DNA from: Betaproteobacteria bacterium
GTDB lineage: Bacteria > Pseudomonadota > Gammaproteobacteria > Burkholderiales > SG8-41
Length of the DNA stretch: 52,796 nucleotides
Reading direction: 5' to 3'
Assembly: GCA_025363575.1 (NCBI GenBank)
Contig: JANYDM010000054.1
Coordinates: 1 to 52,796 of the forward strand
The translations under genes and the position numbers were made by a program. Below are positions 1 to 9,194 of this stretch, in pieces. The notes under the pieces are model-generated. The model was given only the letters and a program-made list of their open reading frames with translations, had not been told where the DNA came from and did no database searches. The first letter of the stretch is position 1; each line of letters opens with the position of its first letter.

Positions 1-1
1 C

Positions 2-1738
2 CTGACGGTCACGCCGGCATCGATTGCGGTGTCCGGCCTGACGGCGGTGAACAAAGTCTATGACACCACAACCACCGCGGCGCTCACGGGTACTGCGAGC
101 TTCAATGCGCTCGGTTCGGACGTCGTCACGCTCGCCGGCACGGCAGCCGGAAATTTTGTCGACAAAAACGTCGGCAACGGCAAGAGTGTTGCGGTCACCG
201 GCTTGACGCTCGGCGGCGCGGATGCGGGCAACTACGCTCTGGTGCAGCCCACGGGTTTCACCGCCAACATCACGAAGGCCGATTTAACGCTGACCGGTTT
301 TGCGGCATCGAACAAGTTGTACGATAGCCTGAACACCGCGGCACTCACCGGCACGGCCAGCGTGAGTGCATTCGGCGGCGACAGCGTCACGGTAGGCGGC
401 GGCGCCAGCGCGGTGTTCGCCGACAAGAATGTCGGCAACAACAAGGCGGTTACGGTTACAGGTAACACCCTCGGCGGCGCCGATGCCGGCAACTACAATC
501 TCGTGCAGCAAAGCGGCCTCACCGCCAACATCACCCCGGCGGCGCTAACAGTGAGCGGTATCACGGCGAGCAACAAGGTCTACGACCAGACCACGGCAGC
601 AAGCGTGAACACCGGCGGCGCGAGCTACAGTGGCTTGTTCAGTGGTGACGTCGTGACAGTCAGCGCCGCCGGCGTGTTCAACAACAAGAACGTCGCCAAC
701 GGCAAGACCGTCACGCTGACCAGCGGTTACAGCGGCGTCGATGCCGGTAACTACACCATCACCGATCAAACGACGACAACGGCCAACATCACGCCTGCTG
801 CACTGACAGTGAGCGGCATCACGGCAAACAACAAGGTGTATGACGGCGGCACAACGGTCACCGTCAATACCGGCAGCGCCGCTTACGCGGGACTGTTCGC
901 CGGCGACGCGGTCACGGTCAATGCAACCGGCGTGTTCACGGACAAAAATGCCGCGGTTGGCAAAACGGTCAATCTATCCAGCGGCTACACCGGCGCTGAC
1001 GTGGGGAACTATACGATCGTTAACCAGGCGTCGGCCACCGCCAATATTACGCCGGCGGCATTGACCGTCACCGCCGGCAACGCGGCAAAGATCTACGGCA
1101 GCATCCTGAACTTTACGGGTACGGAATTCACCAGCACCGGCCTGATCACGGGCGAGACCATCGGCAGCGTCAACCTTGCCAGCAGCGGCGCGGCGGCCGC
1201 CGCTATTGTCGCCGGCAGCCCTTATGCAATCAACGCGAGCGGCGCAACAGGCGGCAGCTTCAGCGCTTCAAACTACAACCTGAGCTATGTCAGCGGCAGC
1301 CTCACGGTTAACCGCGCCCCGCTCATTATTACCGCCAACGGCTACAGCAAAATCGTCGATACGACGCCTTACAGCGGCGGCAATGGCGTCAGCCCCACCG
1401 GTTATGTGAACGGCGAGAACGGCAGCGTGCTCACCGGCTCGCTCACCTACGGCGGCAGCTCGCAGGGCGCGCTGAACATCGGCAGCTATGCCATCACGCC
1501 GGGCGGACAGTCGGCGGCCAACTACACCATCAACTACGTAGACGGCACACTGCTTATCCATGGCGTGGCCGCGAATACAACGAGTACCACGACCGGTCTG
1601 CCGCCGGGCGCACAAGACGCGATCAATGCGGCGCAGCATGGAAGCTCTTCGTCGGGCGCGTCCGGCTCGGGCGGCGGCGAAAGCGATCTGATCCAAATCG
1701 TCGGCGCGGGAATGAACCTGCCCGAGGGGATTGAATAA
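2..1738 (+). CDS. Two-partner secretion exoprotein (filamentous haemagglutinin-like), C-terminal part with YDG/MBG repeats
   Basis: The frame is open to the first base of the window, so the gene is 5'-truncated; the N-terminal secretion domain lies outside. Counting residues from the codon at 29, four YDG-type units begin with NK(V/L)YD at about 8, 95, 182 and 268 (spacing 86-87 residues), and most close with a G(A/V)D(A/V)GNY motif. Two MBG-like units follow (about 345-520; 'AKIYG', 'NYNLSYVSGSLTV'). A Gly/Ser-rich tail then ends the protein without a membrane anchor. Such Ig-like repeats occur in large bacterial surface proteins. The transporter gene starts 35 bases downstream, which supports a TpsA assignment. 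The substrate or adhesion target cannot be told from the sequence. Confidence 0.85.
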   Translation: MTVTPASIAVSGLTAVNKVYDTTTTAALTGTASFNALGSDVVTLAGTAAGNFVDKNVGNGKSVAVTGLTLGGADAGNYALVQPTGFTANITKADLTLTGFAASNKLYDSLNTAALTGTASVSAFGGDSVTVGGGASAVFADKNVGNNKAVTVTGNTLGGADAGNYNLVQQSGLTANITPAALTVSGITASNKVYDQTTAASVNTGGASYSGLFSGDVVTVSAAGVFNNKNVANGKTVTLTSGYSGVDAGNYTITDQTTTTANITPAALTVSGITANNKVYDGGTTVTVNTGSAAYAGLFAGDAVTVNATGVFTDKNAAVGKTVNLSSGYTGADVGNYTIVNQASATANITPAALTVTAGNAAKIYGSILNFTGTEFTSTGLITGETIGSVNLASSGAAAAAIVAGSPYAINASGATGGSFSASNYNLSYVSGSLTVNRAPLIITANGYSKIVDTTPYSGGNGVSPTGYVNGENGSVLTGSLTYGGSSQGALNIGSYAITPGGQSAANYTINYVDGTLLIHGVAANTTSTTTGLPPGAQDAINAAQHGSSSSGASGSGGGESDLIQIVGAGMNLPEGIE

Positions 1739-1773
1739 ACTGCGATGCGCGCCGGGTTGCAGTGATCTTGTTC

Positions 1774-3510
1774 ATGACGGTCGATCGTATCTCGCTGTGC
1801 CGGCTGCCGGCACAGCCGTTGACTGGCAGTGCGGGGTGCGGCGCTTTGCTAACGCTGCTCACACTGTCCGCCCTCACGGCGCCGGCCCAGGCCCAGGTGC
1901 GCCCGGATGCAGGCTCGACGCAACGCGACCTGGAGCAGCGCCCGCTCGAAGTGCCGCGCGTACGTCCTCCAATCGCAATCGAGCCGGCGCGTCCCGCGCT
2001 CAAGGCTGATGACGCACATCGCTTCCTGGTGAGCGCCGTGACAATCAGCGGCAACACAGCGTTCGCATCGGAAGTGTTGTTAGCGCTCGTGCGGGATGAG
2101 CTGGTCGGCAAAACAGTGACGCTCGAACAACTGCAGAACGCAGCAGCGAAGATCACCGCGTATTACAGAGCGCGCGGCTACCTCGTCGCGCGAGCCTACG
2201 TGCCGCAACAAAGCATAGACGAGAGCGGCGCGAAGATCGAATTCGCGGTGCTCGAAGGCGTGCTCGGAAAAGTGTCGGCGGAAAACCGTTCGCGCTTGAG
2301 CAATGCCACGGTCGCCGGCTTTACGGCGAAGCTTAAACCCGGCGCGCCGCTGACCATCGGCACTTTCGAGCGGCCGATATTGCTGCTGTCGGATCAGGCA
2401 GGCGTGGGCGCGGTCAATTCCGTGCTGAAAGCCGGCGGCGCGACCGGCAGCTCCGATCTCACACTGGACATCGCGCCGGCGCCGCTCGCGAGCGGCCAGC
2501 TCGAAGCCGACAACTGGGGCAGCCGCTACACCGGAGAAACCCGCCTGACCGGACAATTGAATCTCGCCTCGCCGTTCGGACACGGCGAGAGTTTTTCGGC
2601 GCGCGTCACGCAATCGTTCAGCGGGCTGACGACCGGTACGCTGCGCGTCGCCGTGCCCGTGGGCGGCGATGGTTTGAAGCTGGGTGCAGCTTACGGCGAC
2701 ACGCGCTATAGGCTGGGGCGCAACTTCGCGCCGCTGCAGGCGAGCGGCACCGCGCAAGTGGCGGGCGCCACGTTAAGCTACCCGTGGGTACGCAGCGAAC
2801 GCTGGAACTTCAACACGACCATAGCCTTCGACAACAAGCGGCTCGACGACCAGATCGCGAGTACCGGCAGCGATACGCCGAAGCAAACCAACGCCGCAAG
2901 CGTAATACTCGGCGGCGACGTACGCGACCCGTTCGCGGCCAATAGTATTTTCGCGTGGAGCGCCACCGCTCTGTCAGGGCGACTCGCGATCAACTCGGCG
3001 GCCGCCGCCGTCAACGACGCAACCACCGCGATGACGCAGGGCAGCTACCAGAAGTACAGTATCTCGCTGCTGTATCAGCAGGCGTTAACCCGGCACTGGA
3101 GCATCTACGGCATCGCGCTTGCGCAAGTCGCAAGCAAGAACCTCGACAGCTCCGAGAAATTCGCGTTGGGCGGCGCGCAAGGCGTGCGCGCATATCCGGT
3201 GGGCGAAGCCGCAGGTGATCAGGGCGTGCTGGTCAGCGCAGAATTGCGCTACGCGTTTTCGCCGTTGCTGGGCGCGACGCCGACGCTGCTGGTGTTTGTA
3301 GATCAAGGCCACACGCAAACCAACAAGAACGCGTTCTCCGCCGGCGTCAACCAACGCACGCGCGGTGCGGCGGGACTTGGCGCAACCTTCGTCAAGACCG
3401 GCGATTATTCATTGCTCGCCTACTGGGCCGTCAAGACCAGCAACGAGGCCGCCACTGCCGATACCGACTGGCCCAATCGCGTATGGGTGCAGGCGATCAA
3501 ATACTTTTAA
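1774..3510 (+). CDS. ShlB/FhaC/HecB-family outer-membrane transporter (TpsB)
   Basis: A 578-residue protein with an N-terminal signal sequence ending near 'APAQAQ', a POTRA-type domain ('VSAVTISGNTAFASE' onward, about residues 65-150) and a long beta-barrel region finishing with an aromatic C-terminus ('WVQAIKYF'), as expected for outer-membrane proteins. ShlB/FhaC proteins export a partner exoprotein across the outer membrane, and the partner lies directly upstream. The barrel motif 'EKFALGGAQGVRAYPVGEA' matches the conserved (L/F)GG-x3-(V/I)RGY-type element of this family. ATG 1774 was chosen over GTG 1762 because it begins a cleaner signal peptide; neither has a strong ribosome binding site. 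Confidence 0.9.
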   Translation: MTVDRISLCRLPAQPLTGSAGCGALLTLLTLSALTAPAQAQVRPDAGSTQRDLEQRPLEVPRVRPPIAIEPARPALKADDAHRFLVSAVTISGNTAFASEVLLALVRDELVGKTVTLEQLQNAAAKITAYYRARGYLVARAYVPQQSIDESGAKIEFAVLEGVLGKVSAENRSRLSNATVAGFTAKLKPGAPLTIGTFERPILLLSDQAGVGAVNSVLKAGGATGSSDLTLDIAPAPLASGQLEADNWGSRYTGETRLTGQLNLASPFGHGESFSARVTQSFSGLTTGTLRVAVPVGGDGLKLGAAYGDTRYRLGRNFAPLQASGTAQVAGATLSYPWVRSERWNFNTTIAFDNKRLDDQIASTGSDTPKQTNAASVILGGDVRDPFAANSIFAWSATALSGRLAINSAAAAVNDATTAMTQGSYQKYSISLLYQQALTRHWSIYGIALAQVASKNLDSSEKFALGGAQGVRAYPVGEAAGDQGVLVSAELRYAFSPLLGATPTLLVFVDQGHTQTNKNAFSAGVNQRTRGAAGLGATFVKTGDYSLLAYWAVKTSNEAATADTDWPNRVWVQAIKYF

Positions 3511-3782
3511 TCCCGACAGTGCAGCCGTGCAAATATTCCAAGCTGGGCTCCGCGCAAAATGAAGTGTCCTTTGTCGGAATACGGACAGCGCGCATCCCGC
3601 CACCGCAATTGTCCGGCGAGCGTCGGCCGTTAACTTTTGGCGGCCCGGCGCGGCAGCATCTTAATCGATCCTGGCGACGCCGCCCGAACGCCGCCTGCAG
3701 ATTGCAGCGTATAGCCGTGAAAGGTTGGCGATCTTCGCCAGACATCCTGCGGTGAGTTCAGCACTCTACTGATGATGCTCGA

Positions 3783-4082
3783 CTAATCGGTCGTCAGCGG
3801 TATGTAGATAAACGCGCTGCCGGCACAAGTGCACGCCCGCGCTCCATCGTTCCAACCGGCCGCATACTCCCTGTCAGTCTTGATCAGCAGGATGTCGCGA
3901 CGGATCGCCCCGCGGCCCGTGGCCGAACAGGATTCGGCGATGACCGTGTAGCAGCCATCGCCGTAGCCAACCTTGTAAGTTGGCGCCACGTCGGGCGCAA
4001 GTTTGCTCACGTTCGAGTCGGCCAATTGCTGAGTTGTACAGCCGGCCAACCCGAGCAACATTAACGCTACGGCTATTCGCAT
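3783..4082 (-). CDS. Small predicted lipoprotein, unknown function
   Basis: Starts at an ATG with GGAG eight bases upstream; an upstream in-frame GTG at 4100 has no such site. The N-terminus 'MRIAVALMLLGLAGC' is a lipoprotein signal with lipobox L-A-G-C, so the mature protein would be anchored to a membrane. The mature part (about 85 residues) holds four more cysteines ('GDGCYTV', 'ESCSAT', 'RACTCAG'), which suggests disulfides in the periplasm. I do not recognise a family. The 272 bases between the end of the TpsB gene and this gene hold no supported gene or terminator. Confidence 0.7.
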   Translation of the reverse strand: MRIAVALMLLGLAGCTTQQLADSNVSKLAPDVAPTYKVGYGDGCYTVIAESCSATGRGAIRRDILLIKTDREYAAGWNDGARACTCAGSAFIYIPLTTD

Positions 4083-4133
4083 TTCATATTCTCCCTGCAC
4101 GCCATGAATGCACGGGAGTTTACCACTGCCCGC

Positions 4134-4484
4134 TCACGCGCCGCTGCTGCGTATCAGGGCAATGAACGTCCACAGTATGGCCAGCGGGATGAGCAGCACG
4201 AGCAGGAACGGAAAGACGAATCCGGCGACCACCAGTCCCGCCACCACCACGCAACCTAATATGTAAATGCCGATGCCGGCGAAAACGAACAGCAGGAAAA
4301 TCGACGCGCAAAAGAGCGCGATCAAGCCCACGATCAAACCCGCCGCGCCGACCGTGCCCTGGAGCGGGCCGGCGAGTTCCTGACCGTTGATGACGATATG
4401 CGTCGCGCCGGCCTCGAAAAACAAGCCCCACGCGACGAGCACCAGCATGATGAGTGCGAGCACGATTGCAGTCAGCCTGGCCAT
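4134..4484 (-). CDS. Small integral membrane protein, unknown function
   Basis: 116 residues with about four hydrophobic segments: residues 5-22, a Gly/Ala-rich segment near 45-60, 62-80 and 82-110. A GGGAGA ribosome site lies six bases before the ATG. No catalytic or ligand-binding motif is visible. It lies downstream of the cytochrome c gene on the same strand, separated by about 100 bases, so co-transcription is possible but not shown. Function not assigned. Confidence 0.65.
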   Translation of the reverse strand: MARLTAIVLALIMLVLVAWGLFFEAGATHIVINGQELAGPLQGTVGAAGLIVGLIALFCASIFLLFVFAGIGIYILGCVVVAGLVVAGFVFPFLLVLLIPLAILWTFIALIRSSGA

Positions 4485-4587
4485 GACAACTCTCCCGCAT
4501 CGTAAACGATAGACTATTCAGACCAGCGTGCGCGCGACGAGTTCCGGCATGTCATGTGCATGGAACAGCCCGGACCATAACGCGAAA

Positions 4588-4908
4588 TTATTCTTTTTCG
4601 CCGGCGACCACATAGGCCCAGAGCGCATCGATGTCTTCCGGCTTCAGCAGGCCTCCCCACGGGGGCATGCTGTTCTTGCCCTTGCTGACCGAGTTGCGAA
4701 AGCGGCCATCCTGATCTTTGGGAAACTTCATGAGATCGAACGCGCCTTCCGGATTTTTCATGCGGATGCCGTGGCACGGCGAGCAATTTCTCGCGAACAT
4801 GTCCGCGCCTCGCTTGATTTGCTCCGCGGGAAATTCCTGCGCGTGAGCGCTCAATGCAAGCGCCATCAATATTCCCGCTGCGCTTTTCTGGAATTGGGTA
4901 TTTTTCAT
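4588..4908 (-). CDS. Periplasmic class I cytochrome c
   Basis: 106 residues with a signal peptide (cleavage near 'SAHAQ'), one heme-binding CxxCH (C42-S-P-C45-H46) and a probable axial methionine at M81 ('SMPPWGG'). It follows the PQQ dehydrogenase gene on the same strand. PQQ alcohol dehydrogenases pass electrons to a dedicated cytochrome c, so this is the natural acceptor candidate (inference). An intrinsic terminator lies between the two genes, so it may depend on read-through or its own promoter. No clear ribosome binding site precedes the ATG. Confidence 0.88.
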   Translation of the reverse strand: MKNTQFQKSAAGILMALALSAHAQEFPAEQIKRGADMFARNCSPCHGIRMKNPEGAFDLMKFPKDQDGRFRNSVSKGKNSMPPWGGLLKPEDIDALWAYVVAGEKE

Positions 4909-4939
4909 GAAATAGTGATGAATAATAATCTGCGGTGGT

Positions 4940-4975
4940 CAAAAAAATCCCACCGGCCCTGGCCGGTGGGATCGA
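4940..4975 (-). terminator. Rho-independent terminator after the PQQ dehydrogenase gene
   Basis: A 12-bp perfect stem (4947-4958 with 4961-4972) with a very short loop is followed, on the minus strand, by seven T residues. It begins about 20 bases after the dehydrogenase stop codon and lies upstream of the cytochrome c gene. Confidence 0.88.
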
Positions 4976-4996
4976 TGTAAAACTGACCGCTCGCGC

Positions 4997-6673
4997 CTAG
5001 TCCATCAGCGCGAACGTCCACACCGTGCCGGTCGGCAGTACTTTCCCGGCCGTTTCGCGCTTGGCCGATGTGCCGCCGCCCAGTCCTGAGAATACGGTGA
5101 CGTACTGCTTGCCTTTGTAAGTGTAGGTAATGGGCTGCGAGTTCACGCCCGATGGGGTCTTGAACTGCCACAATATTTTACCGCTGGCTTCATCCAGCGC
5201 CGCGAAGTCGCCCGCAGCGTTGCCGGTAAATACCAACCCGCCCGCGGTGACCATTGCTCCCGACCAGCTGGGCAGGTCGACCAGCGGCGTGCGCCAGGCG
5301 GGTTTGCCCGTCATCGGAAGCACGGAACCCCAGTAGCCCCAGGGCTTGGTCGTGTCGCGATCCTTGGTCGTGTTGGTGACACCCATGTAACGCTCTCCCG
5401 GCCTGTACACCGGCAGAGTCTGGTCCAACTGGTAAATCGCGGTTTCCTCGAGCATCGAGAAGTAGAGCCGCTCGGTGGTGGGATTGAATGCCATCGGCAT
5501 CCAGTTTTTGCCGCCTGTCCAGCGCGGCTCGAGCTCGACCTTTTCGCCCGCGCGCAGGCGCCTGGCGACATCAGTCTCGACCACACGCCCGGTCTTAAGG
5601 TCCACGCCGGTGGCCCAGTTGGTCTTCACGTACGGATTGCCCGCGAGCACTTCGCCAGTGGCCCGATCGAGCACATAGAGCAAGCCGTTGCGGTCGGCGT
5701 GCATCAGCACCTTGCGCTTCTTGCCATTGAGGGTGAGTTCGCCCAGCACGTTTTCGTTGTTGCCGTCGAAGTCATACGTTTCAGCCGGCGTCCACTGGTA
5801 ATGCCACACGATTTCGCCCGTCTTCGGACGGATGGCGATGACCGAAGCAACCCACAGGTTATCGCCCGGACGGCCTTTCCATGTCCACGGACCGCCGTTG
5901 CTGGTGCCCCAATAGGACAGATCGAGCTCCGGATCGTACGAACCCGTGATCCAGGTCGAGGCGCCACCGCGCTTGTACGAATCGTCCTGCGGCCAGGTCG
6001 CATAAGCTTTTTCCGTCGGATCCGGCGTGGTGTGACGACGCCACACTTCCTTACCCGTTTGGGCATCCATACCGACCACGAACCCGCGTACGCCGAACTC
6101 GCCGCCGGTCATGCCGCTCATCACGATGCCGTTGACCACGCTGGGCGCCCCGGTGATTGAGTAACCGTCCTTCCATTCGGCGATCTTTGTTTTCCACAAC
6201 TGCTTGCCGGTCTTCGCGTCCAACGCATAGACAAACGCATCGATCGAGGCCACGTACACTTTGCCGTCGAATAGCGCAACACCGCGATTGTTCAGCCCGC
6301 AGCACACTACGCGCGGCACGGCAGGATCCCAGTCGAGGTCGAAGTTCCACTTGATGCGGCCGGTGCCTACGTCCATCGCGACCACGCGCTTGACGTTGGC
6401 GGCGTACAGGGTGCCGTCATGAACAAAGGGCTGGCCTTGTTCGCCGTACTCGTTGGCGAGCGACGTGCTCCATACCGGCACCAGGCGCTTGACGGTACTT
6501 TTGTTGATTTGATCGAGCTTGCTGTAGCGCTGCTGGTGATACCCCATGCCGTAGGTCAGCACATTGTCGGTGCTGCCGCCGTTGCCGTCCCTGGTAAGTT
6601 CCTGCTGTGTCTGTGCCTGCGCGCCTGCCGCCAGCATGGCCGACAATGCCAGTCCCGTCAAAAATTGGTTCAT
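4997..6673 (-). CDS. PQQ-dependent methanol/ethanol-type dehydrogenase with lanthanide-type active site
   Basis: 558 residues with a signal peptide (cut near 'AGAQA'), so periplasmic. It is an eight-bladed quinoprotein-type protein with the vicinal cysteine pair C124-C125 ('RVVCCGLNNRG'), metal ligands E192 ('GGEFGVRG') and N259 ('WGTSNGGPW'), and the catalytic region 'TYDFDGNNENVL' with D301 and D303. In known enzymes an Asp two residues after the catalytic Asp marks lanthanide-dependent types (XoxF, PedH), while calcium enzymes carry Ala, Ser or Thr there. Both are family knowledge applied to this sequence. The substrate is probably an alcohol or aldehyde but is not determinable. A G-rich ribosome site precedes ATG 6673. 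The last about 100 residues hold the usual 'ITYTYKGKQYVTVFSG' ending. Confidence 0.93.
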   Translation of the reverse strand: MNQFLTGLALSAMLAAGAQAQTQQELTRDGNGGSTDNVLTYGMGYHQQRYSKLDQINKSTVKRLVPVWSTSLANEYGEQGQPFVHDGTLYAANVKRVVAMDVGTGRIKWNFDLDWDPAVPRVVCCGLNNRGVALFDGKVYVASIDAFVYALDAKTGKQLWKTKIAEWKDGYSITGAPSVVNGIVMSGMTGGEFGVRGFVVGMDAQTGKEVWRRHTTPDPTEKAYATWPQDDSYKRGGASTWITGSYDPELDLSYWGTSNGGPWTWKGRPGDNLWVASVIAIRPKTGEIVWHYQWTPAETYDFDGNNENVLGELTLNGKKRKVLMHADRNGLLYVLDRATGEVLAGNPYVKTNWATGVDLKTGRVVETDVARRLRAGEKVELEPRWTGGKNWMPMAFNPTTERLYFSMLEETAIYQLDQTLPVYRPGERYMGVTNTTKDRDTTKPWGYWGSVLPMTGKPAWRTPLVDLPSWSGAMVTAGGLVFTGNAAGDFAALDEASGKILWQFKTPSGVNSQPITYTYKGKQYVTVFSGLGGGTSAKRETAGKVLPTGTVWTFALMD

Positions 6674-6846
6674 GATTTTTTCCCCCGCCTCAAGTGGATA
6701 CGCGTGGCATCTCAGGTGCGCTACGCGGTTCGCGATACGCTGGAACGACCAGCGACGTGACTAGTGTAGACACTTTTCACCATGGCGCCTAGTTACTGTT
6801 ACCCGACTTCGCTTTTGAAAAGCGCTTTTCAGCCGCGCTACCCGGC

Positions 6847-8139
6847 TTACGGCCTGTTTCCGCCTGGTTTATAGCCGTCGGTGAGCGTGTACAGGAACTC
6901 GACAATGTCCTCGATATCCGCGTTCGTAAGTTGCGGGCGCTGTTGCGGACGGCGCTGATATGGCGGGGTGTCGACGTCGACATTGGCATGATATCGGGCC
7001 GGCAGGTCGTCAAATTTTCTGCCGGCGGGAAACCATCGCGCCGGGTCGGTATCGCGTGTTGCGTAGAACGCCACGGCGTCGCGCAGATTATCGAAATAGC
7101 CGTTGTGCATGTACGGCGCGGTGATCGTGATATTGCGCAGAGTCGGCGTTTTGAACAAGCCACAGCCAGCGGGTTCCGTGATGGGCGGCTTGGCATTCGT
7201 CGCAGGCAACTTGAGATTTTTCACCGGCACGCGCTCGCACAAGCCGAGGTCGAAATAGGCGGGATCGGCATTTTTCGGAATGCGCGCGCTGCGCGGCAGC
7301 CCGAGCGCGCGGAAGCTGAAGTCCGTGAACAGCGATTTTTGCGGATCGCGCGAGGCGACATCGACGCTATGGCAATGCGCGCAATTGCCTTTGTTGGGCA
7401 AGGTAAAAAGATTCAAGCCGCGCTGCTCCCGTTCGGTAAACTTCGCCTGACCGCGCATCACATGATCGAATTTCGAGGTGAACGGCTGGAACACGCGCGT
7501 GCGCATAAAGGCGGCCAGCGATGCCGCCACGGCGTCGAGCGCTGTCTCGGAATCGTTGAAAACGTTTTCACCCCACACCTGGCGAAACGCGCCGGCGTAC
7601 GCAGCTTTCGCGACCTTGGCGATCAACGCGGGCACGTCAGGGTTGTTCATCTCCACCGGGTTGAAAAACGGCTGCCTGGCCTGCTCTTCCAGCGTGTCGG
7701 CGCGGCCGTCCCAAAAATGACCGCCCGCCGGCACGCGCTTGCCGTTGCTTTCAATGCTGCCGAAGCGCGGGGCAGTGGCCAGGTACATTGCGGTAGGCCC
7801 ATCGCGCGTGCCGAACTGGTCGGACCGGCTGCCCAGCGCCACCCCGATCAACGTGTTGTTGTTGCCGGTAAAGGCACGCCGGGGATCATGGCACGAGGCG
7901 CAGGCTACGGTTTGCGGTTCCGACAAGTCGCTGTCGAAAAAAAGTTGCAGGCCGAGACGCTCGCGCGCTGTCAGGGAAGACTGATCAATGGCGGCGGCGA
8001 GCGACAGGATAAACGGATCCTGCGCCTGCGCCCCGGGCGTGAGCGACAGAAAAACAAGCGCCGACAAAACACAAAGTGCCAACACGTGTTTCGCCAACCC
8101 CAGCCAGGTCCGTTGATACAGGGTGATCGGCATCGGCAT
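6847..8139 (-). CDS. Di-heme cytochrome c peroxidase / MauG-family protein
   Basis: About 430 residues with an N-terminal signal or anchor (residues 18-40) and two CxxCH heme motifs, C80-A-S-C83-H84 and C253-A-H-C256-H257. Typical family landmarks follow: 'GRADTLEEQ', 'KTPTLRNI' and 'APYMHNG' near 342-348, the region holding the distal ligand in these enzymes. The family includes peroxidases that remove H2O2 and MauG-like enzymes that modify proteins; the sequence alone does not choose between them. It lies upstream of the PQQ dehydrogenase on the same strand, 173 bases away. ATG 8139 sits just after the preceding gene's stop; an in-frame upstream ATG at 8187 would overlap that gene. Confidence 0.88.
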   Translation of the reverse strand: MPMPITLYQRTWLGLAKHVLALCVLSALVFLSLTPGAQAQDPFILSLAAAIDQSSLTARERLGLQLFFDSDLSEPQTVACASCHDPRRAFTGNNNTLIGVALGSRSDQFGTRDGPTAMYLATAPRFGSIESNGKRVPAGGHFWDGRADTLEEQARQPFFNPVEMNNPDVPALIAKVAKAAYAGAFRQVWGENVFNDSETALDAVAASLAAFMRTRVFQPFTSKFDHVMRGQAKFTEREQRGLNLFTLPNKGNCAHCHSVDVASRDPQKSLFTDFSFRALGLPRSARIPKNADPAYFDLGLCERVPVKNLKLPATNAKPPITEPAGCGLFKTPTLRNITITAPYMHNGYFDNLRDAVAFYATRDTDPARWFPAGRKFDDLPARYHANVDVDTPPYQRRPQQRPQLTNADIEDIVEFLYTLTDGYKPGGNRP

Positions 8140-8143
8140 CGTC

Positions 8144-9169
8144 TTAAACCAGCTTGCGCGCGATGAGTTCCGACTTGGCATAGGCATAGAACACCGGCGC
8201 CGCGACCACGCCGGGCAGGCCGAACGCCGCTTCCATTACGATCATCGCCAGCAGCAACTCCCACGCGGCCGCATTGATCTGCGAGCCGACGATGCGCGCG
8301 TTGACGAAATACTCGAGCTTGTGGATCACCATCAGGAAAGCGAGCGAGCCTAGCGCGACATGCGGCGAGTGGCCAAAACTGAGGATGACGATCACGCTGT
8401 TCGAAATAAGGTTGCCGATGATAGGCAGCAAGCCGGCGACAAACGTCAGCGCAATCATGGTTTTCTTGAGCGGCAGATGGACGTCCATCGCCGGCAATAC
8501 GAGCTCGAGATAGATCGCGCTCAACACGGTATTGAAAGCAGAAATACGCACCTGGGCAAACACCACGCGGCGAAACGCATCCGCGAGGAGTTTGATGCAG
8601 TTCATCATTGACCGCGCAAGCGGCCCCAGCACACGCGACGAGCCGACCTCGCGCAAAGCCACCAGCGCACCTATCACCATGCCGATGAGCGAATAGGCGA
8701 TTCCGCGGGCGACCTCGCTGCCGGCTGTTTTGACCTCGGCCGCATGCTCGCGCAGCCAGTCGACCGTCGCGTCCTTCAGCGCGCCGCTGTCGGCCGGCAG
8801 CCAGTTCTGCACCCACGCCGGCAGCGTGGTGAGCACGCCGTCGATGATTTCGGCCATTTTTTGCAGCAATATCGCGAGCCGGCCGCCTTCGCTGCGGAAA
8901 AATGTCAGGGCGCCGATTACCAATATCGTGGCGAGCGCAAGCACGATCACTGTCAGCAACGCCACGATGACGATACGCGCCGCCGCCGGCCTGTCCTTGA
9001 GCCCGAATACGCGCGGCGCCAGCCGGTGCACCAGCACGTGCACGAGCAGGCCCGCGAGCAACGCCGGCAGCAGATGCAGCTCGAGCACGAGCACAAGAGC
9101 CACCGCCATGACGATTAACGCAATGACGTCCGCTTTCGACTTGATCCACGGGTTTGCTTCCTGACTCAT
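8144..9169 (-). CDS. AI-2E family transporter (YdiK/PerM-like membrane protein)
   Basis: 341 residues with paired N-terminal hydrophobic helices (about 12-50), a soluble middle section (about 100-160) and a cluster of C-terminal membrane helices containing 'AGLLPIIGNLISNSVIVIL' and 'GLPGVVAAPVFYAYAKSEL', the hallmark end of the AI-2E/PF01594 family. Members export diverse small molecules or act as Na+(Li+)/H+ antiporters; the substrate is unknown here. AAGGAG five bases before ATG 9169 fixes the start; the in-frame extension to 9208 would overlap the oxidoreductase gene. Its stop nearly touches the start of the di-heme protein gene, suggesting co-transcription. Confidence 0.88.
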   Translation of the reverse strand: MSQEANPWIKSKADVIALIVMAVALVLVLELHLLPALLAGLLVHVLVHRLAPRVFGLKDRPAAARIVIVALLTVIVLALATILVIGALTFFRSEGGRLAILLQKMAEIIDGVLTTLPAWVQNWLPADSGALKDATVDWLREHAAEVKTAGSEVARGIAYSLIGMVIGALVALREVGSSRVLGPLARSMMNCIKLLADAFRRVVFAQVRISAFNTVLSAIYLELVLPAMDVHLPLKKTMIALTFVAGLLPIIGNLISNSVIVILSFGHSPHVALGSLAFLMVIHKLEYFVNARIVGSQINAAAWELLLAMIVMEAAFGLPGVVAAPVFYAYAKSELIARKLV

Positions 9170-9194
9170 GGCTGCTCCTTGCGCAGGCGCCGCA

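Noticed and set aside
6931..8166. 411-codon plus-strand open frame opposite the di-heme protein gene
   Set aside because: Antisense shadow; composition dominated by Arg, Ala and His without domains.
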